From positions 186,001 to 250,000 of the forward strand of contig NZ_FOZZ01000001.1 of NCBI RefSeq assembly GCF_900116225.1: a stretch of DNA of 64,000 bases, given 5' to 3'. This DNA is from Sphingobacterium wenxiniae. GTDB lineage: Bacteria; Bacteroidota; Bacteroidia; Sphingobacteriales; Sphingobacteriaceae. The notes under the pieces are model-generated. The model saw only the letters and a list, made by a program, of their open reading frames with translations. It was not told where the DNA came from and did not search any database. How positions within the stretch are numbered: the first letter of the stretch is position 1; each line of letters opens with the position of its first letter. Positions 36,815 through 46,225 of this stretch are shown piece after piece. Both the position numbers and the translations under genes were made by a program.

Positions 36815-39800
36815 CTACAATTTACGTTTTACTTCTACTTGTTCGTATGCTTCCACAATATCACCTACTTGTATATCGTTAAAGCGGTCAATATTCAAAC
36901 CACATTCGTAACCTTGTGCGACCTCTTTCACATCGTCTTTGAAACGTTTTAAGGAAGCCAGCTTACCGGTATGGATAACAACACCCTCACGGATTACGCG
37001 AATATCGTTATTACGGTTGATTTTACCTTCACGAACCATACATCCGGCAATTGTTCCGACCTTGGAAATCTTGAATGTCTCGCGAATTTCCACTTCGGCA
37101 ACAATTTTCTCTTCGAATTTAGGTGCCAACATACCTTCCATAGCCGATTTCAATTCCTCGATAGCGTCATAGATGATAGAGTACAGACGAACATCGATTT
37201 GCTCTTGCTCAGCCAGTTTTCTTGCACCTTGTGTAGGACGAACCTGGAAACCGATAATAATCGCATCAGAAGCCGAAGCTAACAATACATCGGACTCGGA
37301 AATAGCACCCACTGATTTGTGGATAATGTTCACTTGGATTTCATCTGTCGACAGTTTCAATAAAGAGTCGGACAAGGCCTCGATAGAACCATCCACATCA
37401 CCTTTCACGATAACGTTAAGCTCTTTAAAGTTACCGATTGCCAAACGACGACCGATTTCATCCAAAGTAATATGTTTCGTAGCACGCATACCTTGCTCAC
37501 GCTGTAATTGCAAGCGTTTGTTGGCAACCTGACGTGCTTCGGATTCACTTTCTAATACATACAACTTATCACCTGCCGTTGGCGCACCGGACATACCCAA
37601 GATCTGTACCGGAACAGATGGGCCAGCCTCTTTCACGCGCTCTCCACGCTCATTGGTCAAAGCTTTTACTTTACCGGAATGAGAACCAGCCAAGATTGGA
37701 TCACCAACACGTAATGTACCACCTTGTACCAATACCGTTGTCACGATACCACGACCTTTATCCAATGCTGCTTCAATTACAGAACCTACAGCACGTTTTT
37801 TAGGATCGGCTTTCAGCTCCAATAATTCTGCTTCCAACAAGACTTTCTCTAAGAGAAGATCTACGTTTTCACCTGTTTTTGCCGAGATTTCCTGCGCTTG
37901 GTATTTACCGCCCCAATCTTCCACCAAGATATTCATAGCAGAAAGTTGCTCACGGATTCTATCAGCATTTGCTCCCGGTTTATCCACCTTAGTAAAGGCA
38001 AATACAATCGGCGAGCCTGCTGCCTGCGCGTGGTTAATTGCCTCTCTTGTTTGTGGCATCACCGCGTCATCTGCTGCAATAACGATAATAACAATATCCG
38101 TTACCTTCGCACCACGGGCACGCATCGCTGTAAAGGCTTCGTGACCTGGGGTATCTAAGAACGTAATCTGGCGACCATCATCCAATTTCACCGCGTAGGC
38201 ACCGATGTGCTGCGTGATACCTCCGGCTTCACCTTTGGTTACATTCGCTTTACGAATGTAGTCAAGCAAGGATGTTTTACCGTGGTCAACGTGTCCCATC
38301 ACCGTTACGATAGGTGCACGAGGAACTAAGTTTTCTTCTGTATCCGGTTCTTCCAGTTCAGTGACTTCTTCATCCTCCGGTTTGATAAATTCTATTTGAT
38401 AGCCAAATTCATCTGCTACAATGGTCAATGTCTCAGCATCCAAACGTTGGTTGATAGACACAAACATACCCAAACTCATACAGGTCGAGATAATCTGTGT
38501 GACCTGTACATCCATCAAGTTTGCCAATTCATTGGCCGTAACGAATTCCGTTACTTTTAGGATTTTGGATTGTGCTGCTTCTTCCATTGCTGCTTCTTCA
38601 GCTGAAAGGGCTATATCATCACGTTTTTGACGGCGCAGTTTAGCACGCTGTGCAAATTTACCTGATTTACCAGCTCCGCTCAAACGAGCCAAAGTAGCTT
38701 TGATTTGGTCTTGTATTTCTTTTTCTGAAGGTTCTTCCTTCGGAGTTTCCTGCTGGCGACCTTTACCTTTATGGTCATGACGACCCCCAGCTGGGCGATT
38801 AGCGTGATGACCTCCGCCGGCACGGTTTCCTTGCTGGCCTCCGCCCCCTTTATTGAACCCACCTCTGTTATCCTGACCACCTCTGTTTTGTCCACCATCG
38901 GTAGTATTTGAGCTAACAGGATTATTTGGGTTTTTATTTGTTCTTTTACGCTTACGCTTATTGTCGTTGCCAGTAGCATTCGACGAAGACGCAACCGGTT
39001 TGTTCGAACGTTCTACAGGAAGTTGGATTTTCCCAACAACTTTTGGTCCCGCCAACGTTTCCGAACGCGCACGGATTACAGCATCTTGTGGCTCTGCTTC
39101 AACTACTTTTTGCTGTGGTTCAGGTTTTACTTTTTCCACGGATTCTTTTTTGGCTTCCACCTTAGAAGAGGATTCTTCTACAGGAGCCTGTACAGGTTGT
39201 TCTTTTTCAGGTTTTGCCTGTTGTTCTTCTACTTTTTCAACCTTTACTGGCTCAGCAACTTTCGGTGTTTCTACTTTCGGTTCTGCGACAACTTCAGTTG
39301 GTTTTATTTCTTCTTTTTTAACAGGTTTTGAAGTAGGCTTTACCTCTTCTTCTTTTTTCTCTTCTGCAACAGGTGCTACAGGAGCCTGCTCTGCTGTTTT
39401 TTTACTTTTGCCTCTATTCAAGCTATCCAAATCGATCTTACCCACAACTTTTAGTGGGCTATCTTCTTTTTTCGGAGCTTCTTCCTTTACCTCTTTTTCA
39501 ATAGGTGATGGTGTTTCTGGAGCAGTAGTATCTTTTACAAGAATTTCTTGTGTCTCAGCAGGACGGTCTTCTACGAAGTCTTCTTTAAATTCAGTAGGAT
39601 TGGCACCACCTGTTCCAGCAGCCGACTCTTCGCGACGAATTTTACCGATAACAATCTGCTTCGCTTCGTCTTTGACGATTTTGTCTCCTTGAAATTCTTT
39701 TAATAGAACAGCATACATGTCCGCTGACAACTTAGTGTTAGGTTTTGAATCGACTTCAAAGCCTTTCTTACCTAAGAAGTCAACAGCCGTACCTATCCCA

Positions 39801-39853
39801 ATGTTAAGTTCTTTTGCTGCTTTTAGCAAGTTTATGCTCTTTCCTTCTGTCAT
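36815..39853 (-). CDS. infB: translation initiation factor IF-2
   Basis: 1012 aa. IF-2 delivers initiator tRNA to the 30S subunit with GTP. The N-terminal ~430 residues are low-complexity: Lys/Glu/Pro/Val-rich repeats and a Gly/Arg/Asn stretch ([13 protein letters not shown], then [15 protein letters not shown]), typical of long Bacteroidota IF-2. The G domain starts with GHVDHGKT at 520-527, followed by [18 protein letters not shown] and the guanine-binding TKVD. The C-terminal domains include [19 protein letters not shown]. It follows nusA by 107 bp, with a perfect hairpin between. The long antisense open frame across the N-terminal region is a composition artefact. Confidence 0.97.
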   Translation of the reverse strand: MTEGKSINLLKAAKELNIGIGTAVDFLGKKGFEVDSKPNTKLSADMYAVLLKEFQGDKIVKDEAKQIVIGKIRREESAAGTGGANPTEFKEDFVEDRPAETQEILVKDTTAPETPSPIEKEVKEEAPKKEDSPLKVVGKIDLDSLNRGKSKKTAEQAPVAPVAEEKKEEEVKPTSKPVKKEEIKPTEVVAEPKVETPKVAEPVKVEKVEEQQAKPEKEQPVQAPVEESSSKVEAKKESVEKVKPEPQQKVVEAEPQDAVIRARSETLAGPKVVGKIQLPVERSNKPVASSSNATGNDNKRKRKRTNKNPNNPVSSNTTDGGQNRGGQDNRGGFNKGGGGQQGNRAGGGHHANRPAGGRHDHKGKGRQQETPKEEPSEKEIQDQIKATLARLSGAGKSGKFAQRAKLRRQKRDDIALSAEEAAMEEAAQSKILKVTEFVTANELANLMDVQVTQIISTCMSLGMFVSINQRLDAETLTIVADEFGYQIEFIKPEDEEVTELEEPDTEENLVPRAPIVTVMGHVDHGKTSLLDYIRKANVTKGEAGGITQHIGAYAVKLDDGRQITFLDTPGHEAFTAMRARGAKVTDIVIIVIAADDAVMPQTREAINHAQAAGSPIVFAFTKVDKPGANADRIREQLSAMNILVEDWGGKYQAQEISAKTGENVDLLLEKVLLEAELLELKADPKKRAVGSVIEAALDKGRGIVTTVLVQGGTLRVGDPILAGSHSGKVKALTNERGERVKEAGPSVPVQILGMSGAPTAGDKLYVLESESEARQVANKRLQLQREQGMRATKHITLDEIGRRLAIGNFKELNVIVKGDVDGSIEALSDSLLKLSTDEIQVNIIHKSVGAISESDVLLASASDAIIIGFQVRPTQGARKLAEQEQIDVRLYSIIYDAIEELKSAMEGMLAPKFEEKIVAEVEIRETFKISKVGTIAGCMVREGKINRNNDIRVIREGVVIHTGKLASLKRFKDDVKEVAQGYECGLNIDRFNDIQVGDIVEAYEQVEVKRKL

Positions 39854-39905
39854 TTATTATTTACCTTCTATTATATTATAGTCTTACAAAAATATGTTTT
39901 TTTAC

Positions 39906-39942
39906 ACTGAAAAAACAATTTAACAACAATTGTTTTTTCAGT
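39906..39942 (-). promoter_or_regulatory. perfect 15-bp hairpin between nusA and infB
   Basis: ACTGAAAAAACAATT (39906-39920), loop TAACAAC, and its complement (39928-39942). The stem is flanked by a second small palindrome (TTTGCTAAGCAAA, near 39944-39956). On the minus strand no T-run follows the hairpin itself. It may be a processing or attenuation site inside the operon. Confidence 0.6.
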
Positions 39943-39960
39943 GCTTTGCTAAGCAAAATC

Positions 39961-41199
39961 TTATTCAAATTCTGCTTGTAGGATTCGAACAAGCTCACGG
40001 ATAGTATCTTCTTCTAAATCAGTACGTCTTACAAGTTCTGATTCCGTAAGTGCCAATACTGATTTAGCAGAATCCAAACCAACGCGTTTCAGCTCATCGA
40101 TGATCCAGCCATCGATTTCATCTGCAAATTCTTCGATATCCACATCCTCCTCTACTTCATCGTTTTCACGGTATACATCGATTTCGTATCCTGTCAATTT
40201 ACCTGCCAACTTGATGTTGTGTCCACCGCGACCAATTGCCAATGACACTTGATCTGGTTTCAGATAAACAGCTGCTGTTTTATTTTCATCGTCAATTTTG
40301 ATCGATGAGATACGTGCAGGGCTCAATGCACGGGTAATGTACAAGGAATTGTTGTGCGTAAAGTTAATCACGTCGATGTTCTCATTGCGCAATTCGCGAA
40401 CGATACCGTGGATACGCGAGCCTTTCATACCTACACACGCCCCTACTGGATCAATACGGTCGTCATAAGACTCAACTGCAACCTTAGCACGTTCTCCCGG
40501 TTCACGAACAATCTTCTTGATAGTAATCAAGCCATCAAAAATCTCAGGCACCTCCAATTCAAACAAACGTTGAAGGAATTCCGGCGCTGTACGCGAAATG
40601 ATAATTTTCGGGTTATTATTGTTCATATCCACTTTGTGGACTACCGCACGGATACTATCTCCTTTTTTGAAATAATCGGCAGGGATTTGCTCCGTTTTCG
40701 GCAATATCAATTCGTTCCCGTCTTCATCCAATACAAGGATTTCCTTTTTCCAGATTTGGTAAACCTCTCCGACTACCAATTCTCCTTCACGGTCTTTGTA
40801 TTTTTTGAAAACTTCGTCTTTCTCCAATTCAAGGATTTTGGAAACCAACGTCTGGCGAGCGGCCAAAATAGCACGACGACCGAAGCTTTCTAAAGTAATC
40901 TGCTCGATATAATCGTCACCTACTTCTAAATCCGCGTCATACTGATGCACTTCCGACAACTCTATCTCCAAATCATCATCTTCAGAAAAGCCATCCTCCA
41001 TCACCACACGTGTTCTCCAGATTTCCAAGTCACCATTATCGGGGTTAACGATAACGTCCACATTCTCATCTGTACCAAAACGCTTACGTATCATACTGCG
41101 GAATACCTCTTCCAATACAGTAATCACCGTGGGGCGGTCAATGTTTTTAAATTCCTTAAACTCTTGAAAAGAGTCAATCAAATTGATATTGCTGCTCAT
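39961..41199 (-). CDS. nusA: transcription termination/antitermination factor NusA
   Basis: 412 aa. NusA binds RNA polymerase and modulates pausing, termination and antitermination. The N-terminal RNAP-binding domain (1-~130) includes TVITVLEEVFRSMIRKRFG. Then come an S1 domain (GELVVGEVYQIWKKEILVLD) and two KH domains (KGSRIHGIVRELRNENIDVI and VSLAIGRGGHNIKLAGKLTG). The C-terminus is acidic with one helix-hairpin-helix-like repeat. The length is typical of Bacteroidota NusA, which lacks the second acidic repeat of E. coli. It is second in the operon, two bases after rimP. Its operon leader carries a terminator-like hairpin, a possible target of NusA feedback. Confidence 0.96.
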   Translation of the reverse strand: MSSNINLIDSFQEFKEFKNIDRPTVITVLEEVFRSMIRKRFGTDENVDVIVNPDNGDLEIWRTRVVMEDGFSEDDDLEIELSEVHQYDADLEVGDDYIEQITLESFGRRAILAARQTLVSKILELEKDEVFKKYKDREGELVVGEVYQIWKKEILVLDEDGNELILPKTEQIPADYFKKGDSIRAVVHKVDMNNNNPKIIISRTAPEFLQRLFELEVPEIFDGLITIKKIVREPGERAKVAVESYDDRIDPVGACVGMKGSRIHGIVRELRNENIDVINFTHNNSLYITRALSPARISSIKIDDENKTAAVYLKPDQVSLAIGRGGHNIKLAGKLTGYEIDVYRENDEVEEDVDIEEFADEIDGWIIDELKRVGLDSAKSVLALTESELVRRTDLEEDTIRELVRILQAEFE

Positions 41200-41201
41200 T
41201 T

Positions 41202-41666
41202 TTATTTAAATGAAATTAACACCTTAGTTTCTACGATATGTTCAAATGGGATTTCAGCCGTTTGCAAAGTAGCTTTTTTCCCTTTTTCTTTTACTTTTTC
41301 TTCGATAGTAATGCCTTGCTCAGTAAGGGCTATCAATTTACCTTCGCGCTTATCGGTCTCGGTTGTCTTTACCCGCACCTCGCGTCCGATATTTTTATAG
41401 TATTGCCTATGTGATAATAGTGGCGTATCAATACCCGGAGATGATACCTCCAGACGGTATGCCCTATCGATGACATTTTCCTCTTCCAAGTGAAAACCAA
41501 CGTGACGGCTAATCTGCACACAATCGGCAATGGCAATACCCTGATCGCCGTCCACTAAAATTTCCAACACACCGTTATTGTGCATTTTGATGCGAACGAT
41601 GAATAAATCTTCCCTATCGGCGATTTTCTCCTCAACTAATTCACGAACTCTTGCTTCTACTTGCAT
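41202..41666 (-). CDS. rimP: ribosome maturation factor RimP
   Basis: 154 aa when started at ATG 41666 (MQVEARVRELVEEKIAD...); a TTG five codons earlier is weaker. RimP assists 30S maturation. The N-terminal alpha/beta domain shows VRIKMHNNGVLEILVDGDQG and ADCVQISRHVGFHLEEENV, then the signature YRLEVSSPGIDTPLL. It is the first gene of the rimP-nusA-infB operon. The leader between the promoter (41729-41760) and the ATG is ~55 nt and almost filled by a terminator-like hairpin. Confidence 0.93.
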   Translation of the reverse strand: MQVEARVRELVEEKIADREDLFIVRIKMHNNGVLEILVDGDQGIAIADCVQISRHVGFHLEEENVIDRAYRLEVSSPGIDTPLLSHRQYYKNIGREVRVKTTETDKREGKLIALTEQGITIEEKVKEKGKKATLQTAEIPFEHIVETKVLISFK

Positions 41667-41687
41667 ATTAAATTTCGACAAAGAATT

Positions 41688-41712
41688 AAAAAAGGGGGCA
41701 TAACATGCCCCC
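41688..41712 (-). terminator. terminator-like hairpin in the leader of rimP-nusA-infB
   Basis: GGGGGCAT (41694-41701), loop AAC, ATGCCCCC (41705-41712), followed on the minus strand by six T (41693-41688). It is placed after the operon promoter and 22 bp before the rimP ATG. It could also end transcription from the upstream S24/XRE gene. Its position inside the leader makes it a candidate attenuator. Confidence 0.8.
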
Positions 41713-41728
41713 TCTTATTCAGATAGTA

Positions 41729-41760
41729 CAAAGGTACAAACTTTTTTTCAAACAAGCAAA
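41729..41760 (-). promoter_or_regulatory. promoter of the rimP-nusA-infB operon
   Basis: On the minus strand TTTG (41760-41757), 20 bases, then TACCTTTG (41736-41729), a full match to the Bacteroidota TTTG-N19-20-TAnnTTTG consensus. The predicted start is near 41722. It overlaps no gene: the S24/XRE stop is at 41767. Confidence 0.8.
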
Positions 41761-41766
41761 TCACTG

Positions 41767-42540
41767 TTATTTATTGTCTACAACAGCGTTAATTTGTTTC
41801 TGCATCTGTGCCATCATGTTGGTTAATGTTTCCATTGTCGGTTCAGGAGTTGGTTCAGGAAGTTCTGTGCTGATGAACGCCTTCGCCTTCCAGACTTCAA
41901 GGATGTCATCGGCAGCAACCCAATACGGCTCGTAGACTTTATTATCAGAAACAAGCTTCAATCCCTTATCTTCTTTAAACTTAAAGGCTATTCGTTTATA
42001 AACCACGCCATCTTCTTTGGAAATAACAACATAGGTTTGTCCAGGCTTAATATTATGCCAGTTTTCGACATATTCACCGATGACAATACTCCCGGACGGA
42101 AGCGGCAACATGGAATCCCCTTTTATTTCAAATGCCCGATAAGTACCTTGGTTAAACATAGGCAAGGAAAATTTCGGTAATTCCGCGACATATTCCGGAT
42201 CGCCATAGCCATTCAAATATCCGGCACTGGCTTTCACCGGCACTAATTCGATATTCTCACGATCGTCACCATCTACCGTTACACTCAGTATACGAAGGTT
42301 AGAAGCATTGCTTTTCGGTGTAGGACGCCATTTCTCATCAATCACATCATGCGCCAACTCATCCATGGTTAAATCGTAATAAGAAGCTATCTTCTTTAAT
42401 AGTTCATATTTGGGCTCGGCTCTATCCTCTTCATACGCCCCCACAGACGCCCTTTTAATCTCCATGACATCAGCAAACTGCTGTTGAGTTAATCCTTTTT
42501 TCTTCCTTAAGAATTTAAGGTTTGAAGCTATGTTTGACAT
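41767..42540 (-). CDS. XRE-family repressor with S24 peptidase domain (LexA/CI-like)
   Basis: 257 aa. The N-terminal helix-turn-helix is NLKFLRKKKGLTQQQFADVM, then IKRASVGAYEEDRAEPKYEL. The C-terminal S24 domain has an Ala-Gly autocleavage site in KASAGYLNGYGDPEYV, the catalytic Ser in KGDSMLPLPSGS and the catalytic Lys in GVVYKRI. Such proteins repress their own and neighbouring promoters and are inactivated by RecA-stimulated self-cleavage. Here the divergent promoter region to the GIY-YIG-like gene holds repeated TTAGTA sites. No prophage genes surround it, so it may serve a chromosomal DNA-damage response in an organism without classical LexA. The tail (PEPTPEPTMETLTNMMAQMQ) is longer than usual. 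Confidence 0.88.
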   Translation of the reverse strand: MSNIASNLKFLRKKKGLTQQQFADVMEIKRASVGAYEEDRAEPKYELLKKIASYYDLTMDELAHDVIDEKWRPTPKSNASNLRILSVTVDGDDRENIELVPVKASAGYLNGYGDPEYVAELPKFSLPMFNQGTYRAFEIKGDSMLPLPSGSIVIGEYVENWHNIKPGQTYVVISKEDGVVYKRIAFKFKEDKGLKLVSDNKVYEPYWVAADDILEVWKAKAFISTELPEPTPEPTMETLTNMMAQMQKQINAVVDNK

Positions 42541-42563
42541 AAAATTTCAAATAAAATTTTTAA

Positions 42564-42637
42564 ATACTAAACTTATTAGTAATATTGTGCCAATAAAATT
42601 AGTAATAAAGGTTGAAACAACCAAATATGTTAGTATA
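42564..42637. promoter_or_regulatory. candidate operator sites of the S24/XRE repressor
   Basis: TACTAA at 42565-42570 and TTAGTA at 42576-42581 form an inverted pair (6-bp arms, 5-bp spacer). TTAGTAATA recurs at 42599-42607 and TTAGTATA at 42630-42637. The sites fill the spacer between the divergent S24/XRE gene and the GIY-YIG-like gene. They are candidates for cooperative repressor binding. Confidence 0.5.
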
Positions 42638-42651
42638 AAAACGTAAAAAAC

Positions 42652-42975
42652 ATGGAAAAGCACATTGTTTATATCATCACAGACAGCAACCGTACGTATC
42701 TGGAAGCAGGATACTGCAAAGACTTAAATACGAGAATGCAGGAAATAAAAGATGCTGCTTCGGTCATGTTTACCCAGATTGCTAAGCTCAACAACGTTGT
42801 GCATGTCGAAGAATTTGACACATTTGAAGAAGCCCAGCGCCGCAAAGTCCAAATACTGCAGTTCACCCGCATGCAACGTGAGCGGCTTGTTCGCCTAAAA
42901 AACCCGAACTGGCTCAATCTACACGCTGCCCACACCCAGCCTGCACAAAAAAAAGTCGTTGTTTACGCCTCTTAG
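42652..42975 (+). CDS. degenerate GIY-YIG-like protein
   Basis: 107 aa. The whole sequence aligns by eye with short GIY-YIG nucleases: HIVYIITDSNRTYLEAGYCK for the two-strand start, LNTRMQEI with the conserved Arg, and the C-terminal KNPNWLNL seen in that family. The active residues are changed: the YIG part is EAG and the usual catalytic Glu in the RRxKQxK segment is Val or Lys (QRRKVQILQF). It is therefore probably not a nuclease but may bind DNA. It is divergent from the S24/XRE repressor with shared operator-like sites. The start ATG 42652 is clear. Confidence 0.7.
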   Translation: MEKHIVYIITDSNRTYLEAGYCKDLNTRMQEIKDAASVMFTQIAKLNNVVHVEEFDTFEEAQRRKVQILQFTRMQRERLVRLKNPNWLNLHAAHTQPAQKKVVVYAS

Positions 42976-42987
42976 CGAAACAACGAC
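42947..42987 (-). terminator. terminator overlapping the end of the GIY-YIG-like gene
   Basis: A GTCGTTGTT arm at 42955-42963 and AACAACGAC at 42979-42987 form a long stem, with CGC/GCG inside and a one-base bulge. On the minus strand eight T (42954-42947) follow. It terminates the leftward 1048-aa gene; the stop of the rightward gene lies within the loop region. Confidence 0.85.
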
Positions 42988-43042
42988 CTTAACAACCTTA
43001 TCCACCTCTCTACTACATCAACCGCACTTTGTCTATGTTGGA

Positions 43043-46000
43043 CTACCAGCCCGGCATAAAGTTTAATCCGAATGTTCCAAACTTCGTACGGGAGGATACA
43101 AAAGGAATAGCATAATAAGGTTCTAATATCATCGCACCAAACAGATTCACGCGAAGCGATACCCCCGCACTGAATATAGGCACACGATAATTCGTGTCAT
43201 ATCCCATAACCTGCTGATTATTTTGATCCATAACGGGACTCCCATCTTCATAATATTGTGGCACCAAAGGTTTTTTGTCCAAGTTTCCTACAATTTTATT
43301 TCCACCATTCCACGCCAATCCGGCATCAAAGAACAGGTTGAGGTCTGAAAACAAGAAATCGGATTTAACAGCTGCCAGTTTCTCCGGTCCGGTAAACGGC
43401 AAACGGAGCTCAAAGTTTCCTACCGCAACCCGTGATCCCATCAAGTCATTGAAAGAAATGTCTCCTACTCTGTCCCGGCTTAGATTATCATAACCGCGCA
43501 CAAAGAATGGATAACCAATATAATTACCGCGCAAACGGTTCTCATCACCTCCTGAACGGATATATGAATACACACGTGCGGCCACGGTCACCGGCTTAAA
43601 GCGCAGGTATCTCCGCAGATCGACAGTATATGTCGTGAAGCTCAAATCGCCCATATATTGCCCGGCAGCAAGACGATAGCGAAATCCTTGTAATGGGGCT
43701 GCCAAACCAAAGATAGAATTATCGCCCACAAAAGAAGCGCTAACCTGTTGCAACATCAAGGGATCCAAATTCCCGAAACCAAGTGCACTGGCTTCTTCAT
43801 TAGACAACTTGATGCGTTCGACATAACCATAACTATAGTAAGGCTGACGCCATTTTTCAACACTATAACCATAGCGTGCCAATGCACCACCGACCTCAAA
43901 CCGATGATGGCGGTTGAAAGGATAAGCTATAAAGGCATCTAACTGCGTCTCAAACTGACGAATGAGATAATCATTGACTACAGGTTCCTCACCGCCTCTT
44001 CCCAAATCTTCCATCGCATAGGATCTAAAACCTGTTCGGTATGGAATGTGGGAAAATGAACCTCCCCAGTTCCAACGGCTTTTCTGATTGATGTAAGCGA
44101 TCTGCCCACCAAAATCCTGTACCTGACCATTGATGTTCAAGGTAGAATAGATTTGGTTATAGCCTAATATATCTGAGAAAATACCAAATATACCACCTGC
44201 CATTCCTGCACCATACCTTGAACCTACCGTCATCCCTACGCCCGAATTAGCCAAATAATCCAGCTTGAACTTCGAACGATAAGGAACCGTATTAATTTGT
44301 CCCTCGCCAATACGTCCATATACATTAAAGTTCTGTAGATTGGTATTGACGACATTCACACCACGGTTTATATTTGGCGGCAACATCGCTGCTGTAAAAT
44401 CAGACACGCTCGCATCAATTGGCTTTGCTTCAAAATCCGATGCATGGGCTTTGTATATATTGTATTGATTACCTTTAAAATAAGAATACACAATATCATC
44501 TCCACCAGAAATGCTCATCGCAGGCGAGTATTCGGTAATACCACTTATCCCGGTAAAGAAATCCGTCATCTGCTCGACCATTCCATTATCCAACGAATAG
44601 CGGAACATATTCCGGAATCCATCTCCATTTGACAGGAAGTAGATGGTCCGACCATCTCCTGAAAAATGTGGGTTCAGATTGTTTGCTCCAGGAAATACAG
44701 CAATGTTTTCTATCGCCCTACTTTCCAAATCGATTACAGCCAAACTCAGCGGAATATCTACTGAACGAGAACTGCTTTCCAATGACACACGGTCTGTACT
44801 GAATACAAGTGTCTTTCCATCTGGTGAAAAACTTGGCTGAAAATCAGAGTACTTGTCATTGGTCAATTGTAGAAGTTCTTTCGTTCGCAGATTATAAATA
44901 TAAATATCGCTTTGCCCTTCTCTCAACCCTGAAAACGCCACACGATCGCCGTCAGGAGCAAACGTAATATTGGTAAATTCCACAATATCGCCCATTGCCT
45001 CTACCGACAGTGTTTTTCCTGTTTCCACATCCAGCGTCATCAGTTTGTTTTTCCCTTCGCTGAACACACTAAAGGCAAACCGTCTTCCATCCGGCGAAAA
45101 ATCACCAGCAGATTCCAAAAAGCTGAATTCATCAATATCCTTATTGGTCGTTCGACTACCCAGTTTCCGGATAATCCGTCCAGTACTGGCATCTGCCAAG
45201 AAAAGATCTATGCCGAACAGGTCTTTTTCAGACATAAATGCCACGTAACGCCCATCGGGAGAAATCGCCGGCGAAACATTCATACGCCCGGCATTCTTCG
45301 AGGTAATCAGCGCCTGTCCGATTGGTCGGGAAGTGGTGTCTTTGTTTAAGCTTCGGAAAGTCGATTCCATGCTGTTGCGCCACAAGGTAGACATCGTTTG
45401 TGCATCATAACCGAACACACGGCGCATGGCAAATTCATAGCCGTATTTTGCGGTTTCCATAAACAACGGCATAATCACCGTATCGCCATAAGTCGCCCCC
45501 ACATAGGCCCAAAATGCCTGTCCGTAACGGTATGGGAAATAATCATAAGATTGCTCGGTCAATTGTTTTAACGAAGGAATATCCTGGCGAGCATATGCAT
45601 CACGCATCCACATCGCAGTAAAGGCATCTTTCTTACCGATAGACAGATACTCCGCCATCCCCTCAACCATCCACAATGGAATATTAGCAACACTTTCTAA
45701 ACGAGTGGTGTCCTTACCTTCCATCAAAATACGGTATTGGAAAGCATGCACTAATTCGTGCCCCAAGACGTGGCGAGTCTGTTGGTTAATCTGCATAACA
45801 GGCATTACCACACGTTGTTTGAATGCTTCCGTCACACCTCCTGTACCTACTGATATCTCACCGGAAATTGTTGTCGTCTGTTGGAATTCGGGATGGTTAT
45901 TATAGATAACAAGTGGATTTTTACGAAGAAAAGTATCTTGAAAAACCTGCTGATGCATGCCATACCACACTTCGGCTTCCTTTGCCAACCAATTGACCAT

Positions 46001-46189
46001 GCTGTCATTTTTCAAGTAACTATACATCTCAAAATGCGGCGTTTGCCGAACTTCAAAATTCAGTTTCTTATAACGCATCTTGTTCTGTCCAAAATACTGC
46101 GCAAAAACCATATTGGGCAGCATGAAAATAGCCACACATATAGCCAAGAAACATGACTTCATAATAAACGATAATTTACCCATATCCAT
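43043..46189 (-). CDS. secreted metalloprotease with PD40 beta-propeller and C-terminal outer-membrane beta-barrel
   Basis: 1048 aa. A signal peptide (FLAICVAIFMLPNMVFAQ) is followed by a gluzincin-like peptidase domain with the zinc motif HELVH and downstream GMAEY, whose Glu would be the third ligand. Then come at least four WD40-like PD40 blades (AISPDGRYVAFMSEKDLF, DFSPDGRRFAFSVFSEG, FAPDGDRVAFSGLREG, SFSPDGKTLVFSTD). The C-terminal ~400 residues are beta-strand-rich with aromatic periodicity and end in GTFGLNFMPGW, typical of an Omp85/BamA-like outer-membrane barrel. Several alternative ATGs lie in the first ten residues. The three-part architecture is found in Bacteroidota (from memory). 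Its substrate is unknown; a surface-exposed or secretion-linked protease is likely. PBP1A lies immediately upstream on the same strand. Confidence 0.85.
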   Translation of the reverse strand: MDMGKLSFIMKSCFLAICVAIFMLPNMVFAQYFGQNKMRYKKLNFEVRQTPHFEMYSYLKNDSMVNWLAKEAEVWYGMHQQVFQDTFLRKNPLVIYNNHPEFQQTTTISGEISVGTGGVTEAFKQRVVMPVMQINQQTRHVLGHELVHAFQYRILMEGKDTTRLESVANIPLWMVEGMAEYLSIGKKDAFTAMWMRDAYARQDIPSLKQLTEQSYDYFPYRYGQAFWAYVGATYGDTVIMPLFMETAKYGYEFAMRRVFGYDAQTMSTLWRNSMESTFRSLNKDTTSRPIGQALITSKNAGRMNVSPAISPDGRYVAFMSEKDLFGIDLFLADASTGRIIRKLGSRTTNKDIDEFSFLESAGDFSPDGRRFAFSVFSEGKNKLMTLDVETGKTLSVEAMGDIVEFTNITFAPDGDRVAFSGLREGQSDIYIYNLRTKELLQLTNDKYSDFQPSFSPDGKTLVFSTDRVSLESSSRSVDIPLSLAVIDLESRAIENIAVFPGANNLNPHFSGDGRTIYFLSNGDGFRNMFRYSLDNGMVEQMTDFFTGISGITEYSPAMSISGGDDIVYSYFKGNQYNIYKAHASDFEAKPIDASVSDFTAAMLPPNINRGVNVVNTNLQNFNVYGRIGEGQINTVPYRSKFKLDYLANSGVGMTVGSRYGAGMAGGIFGIFSDILGYNQIYSTLNINGQVQDFGGQIAYINQKSRWNWGGSFSHIPYRTGFRSYAMEDLGRGGEEPVVNDYLIRQFETQLDAFIAYPFNRHHRFEVGGALARYGYSVEKWRQPYYSYGYVERIKLSNEEASALGFGNLDPLMLQQVSASFVGDNSIFGLAAPLQGFRYRLAAGQYMGDLSFTTYTVDLRRYLRFKPVTVAARVYSYIRSGGDENRLRGNYIGYPFFVRGYDNLSRDRVGDISFNDLMGSRVAVGNFELRLPFTGPEKLAAVKSDFLFSDLNLFFDAGLAWNGGNKIVGNLDKKPLVPQYYEDGSPVMDQNNQQVMGYDTNYRVPIFSAGVSLRVNLFGAMILEPYYAIPFVSSRTKFGTFGLNFMPGW

Positions 46190-46225
46190 AATTACAGATT
46201 AGTTTGCTCTAAATATACACTTTTT

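Noticed and set aside
38961..39692. 243-codon open frame antisense to infB
   Set aside because: It mirrors the low-complexity N-terminal repeats of IF-2; no motif, no start context, and the real gene is certain on the other strand.
42652..42975. Active GIY-YIG endonuclease
   Set aside because: The YIG part and the catalytic Glu are altered, so nuclease activity is not supported.
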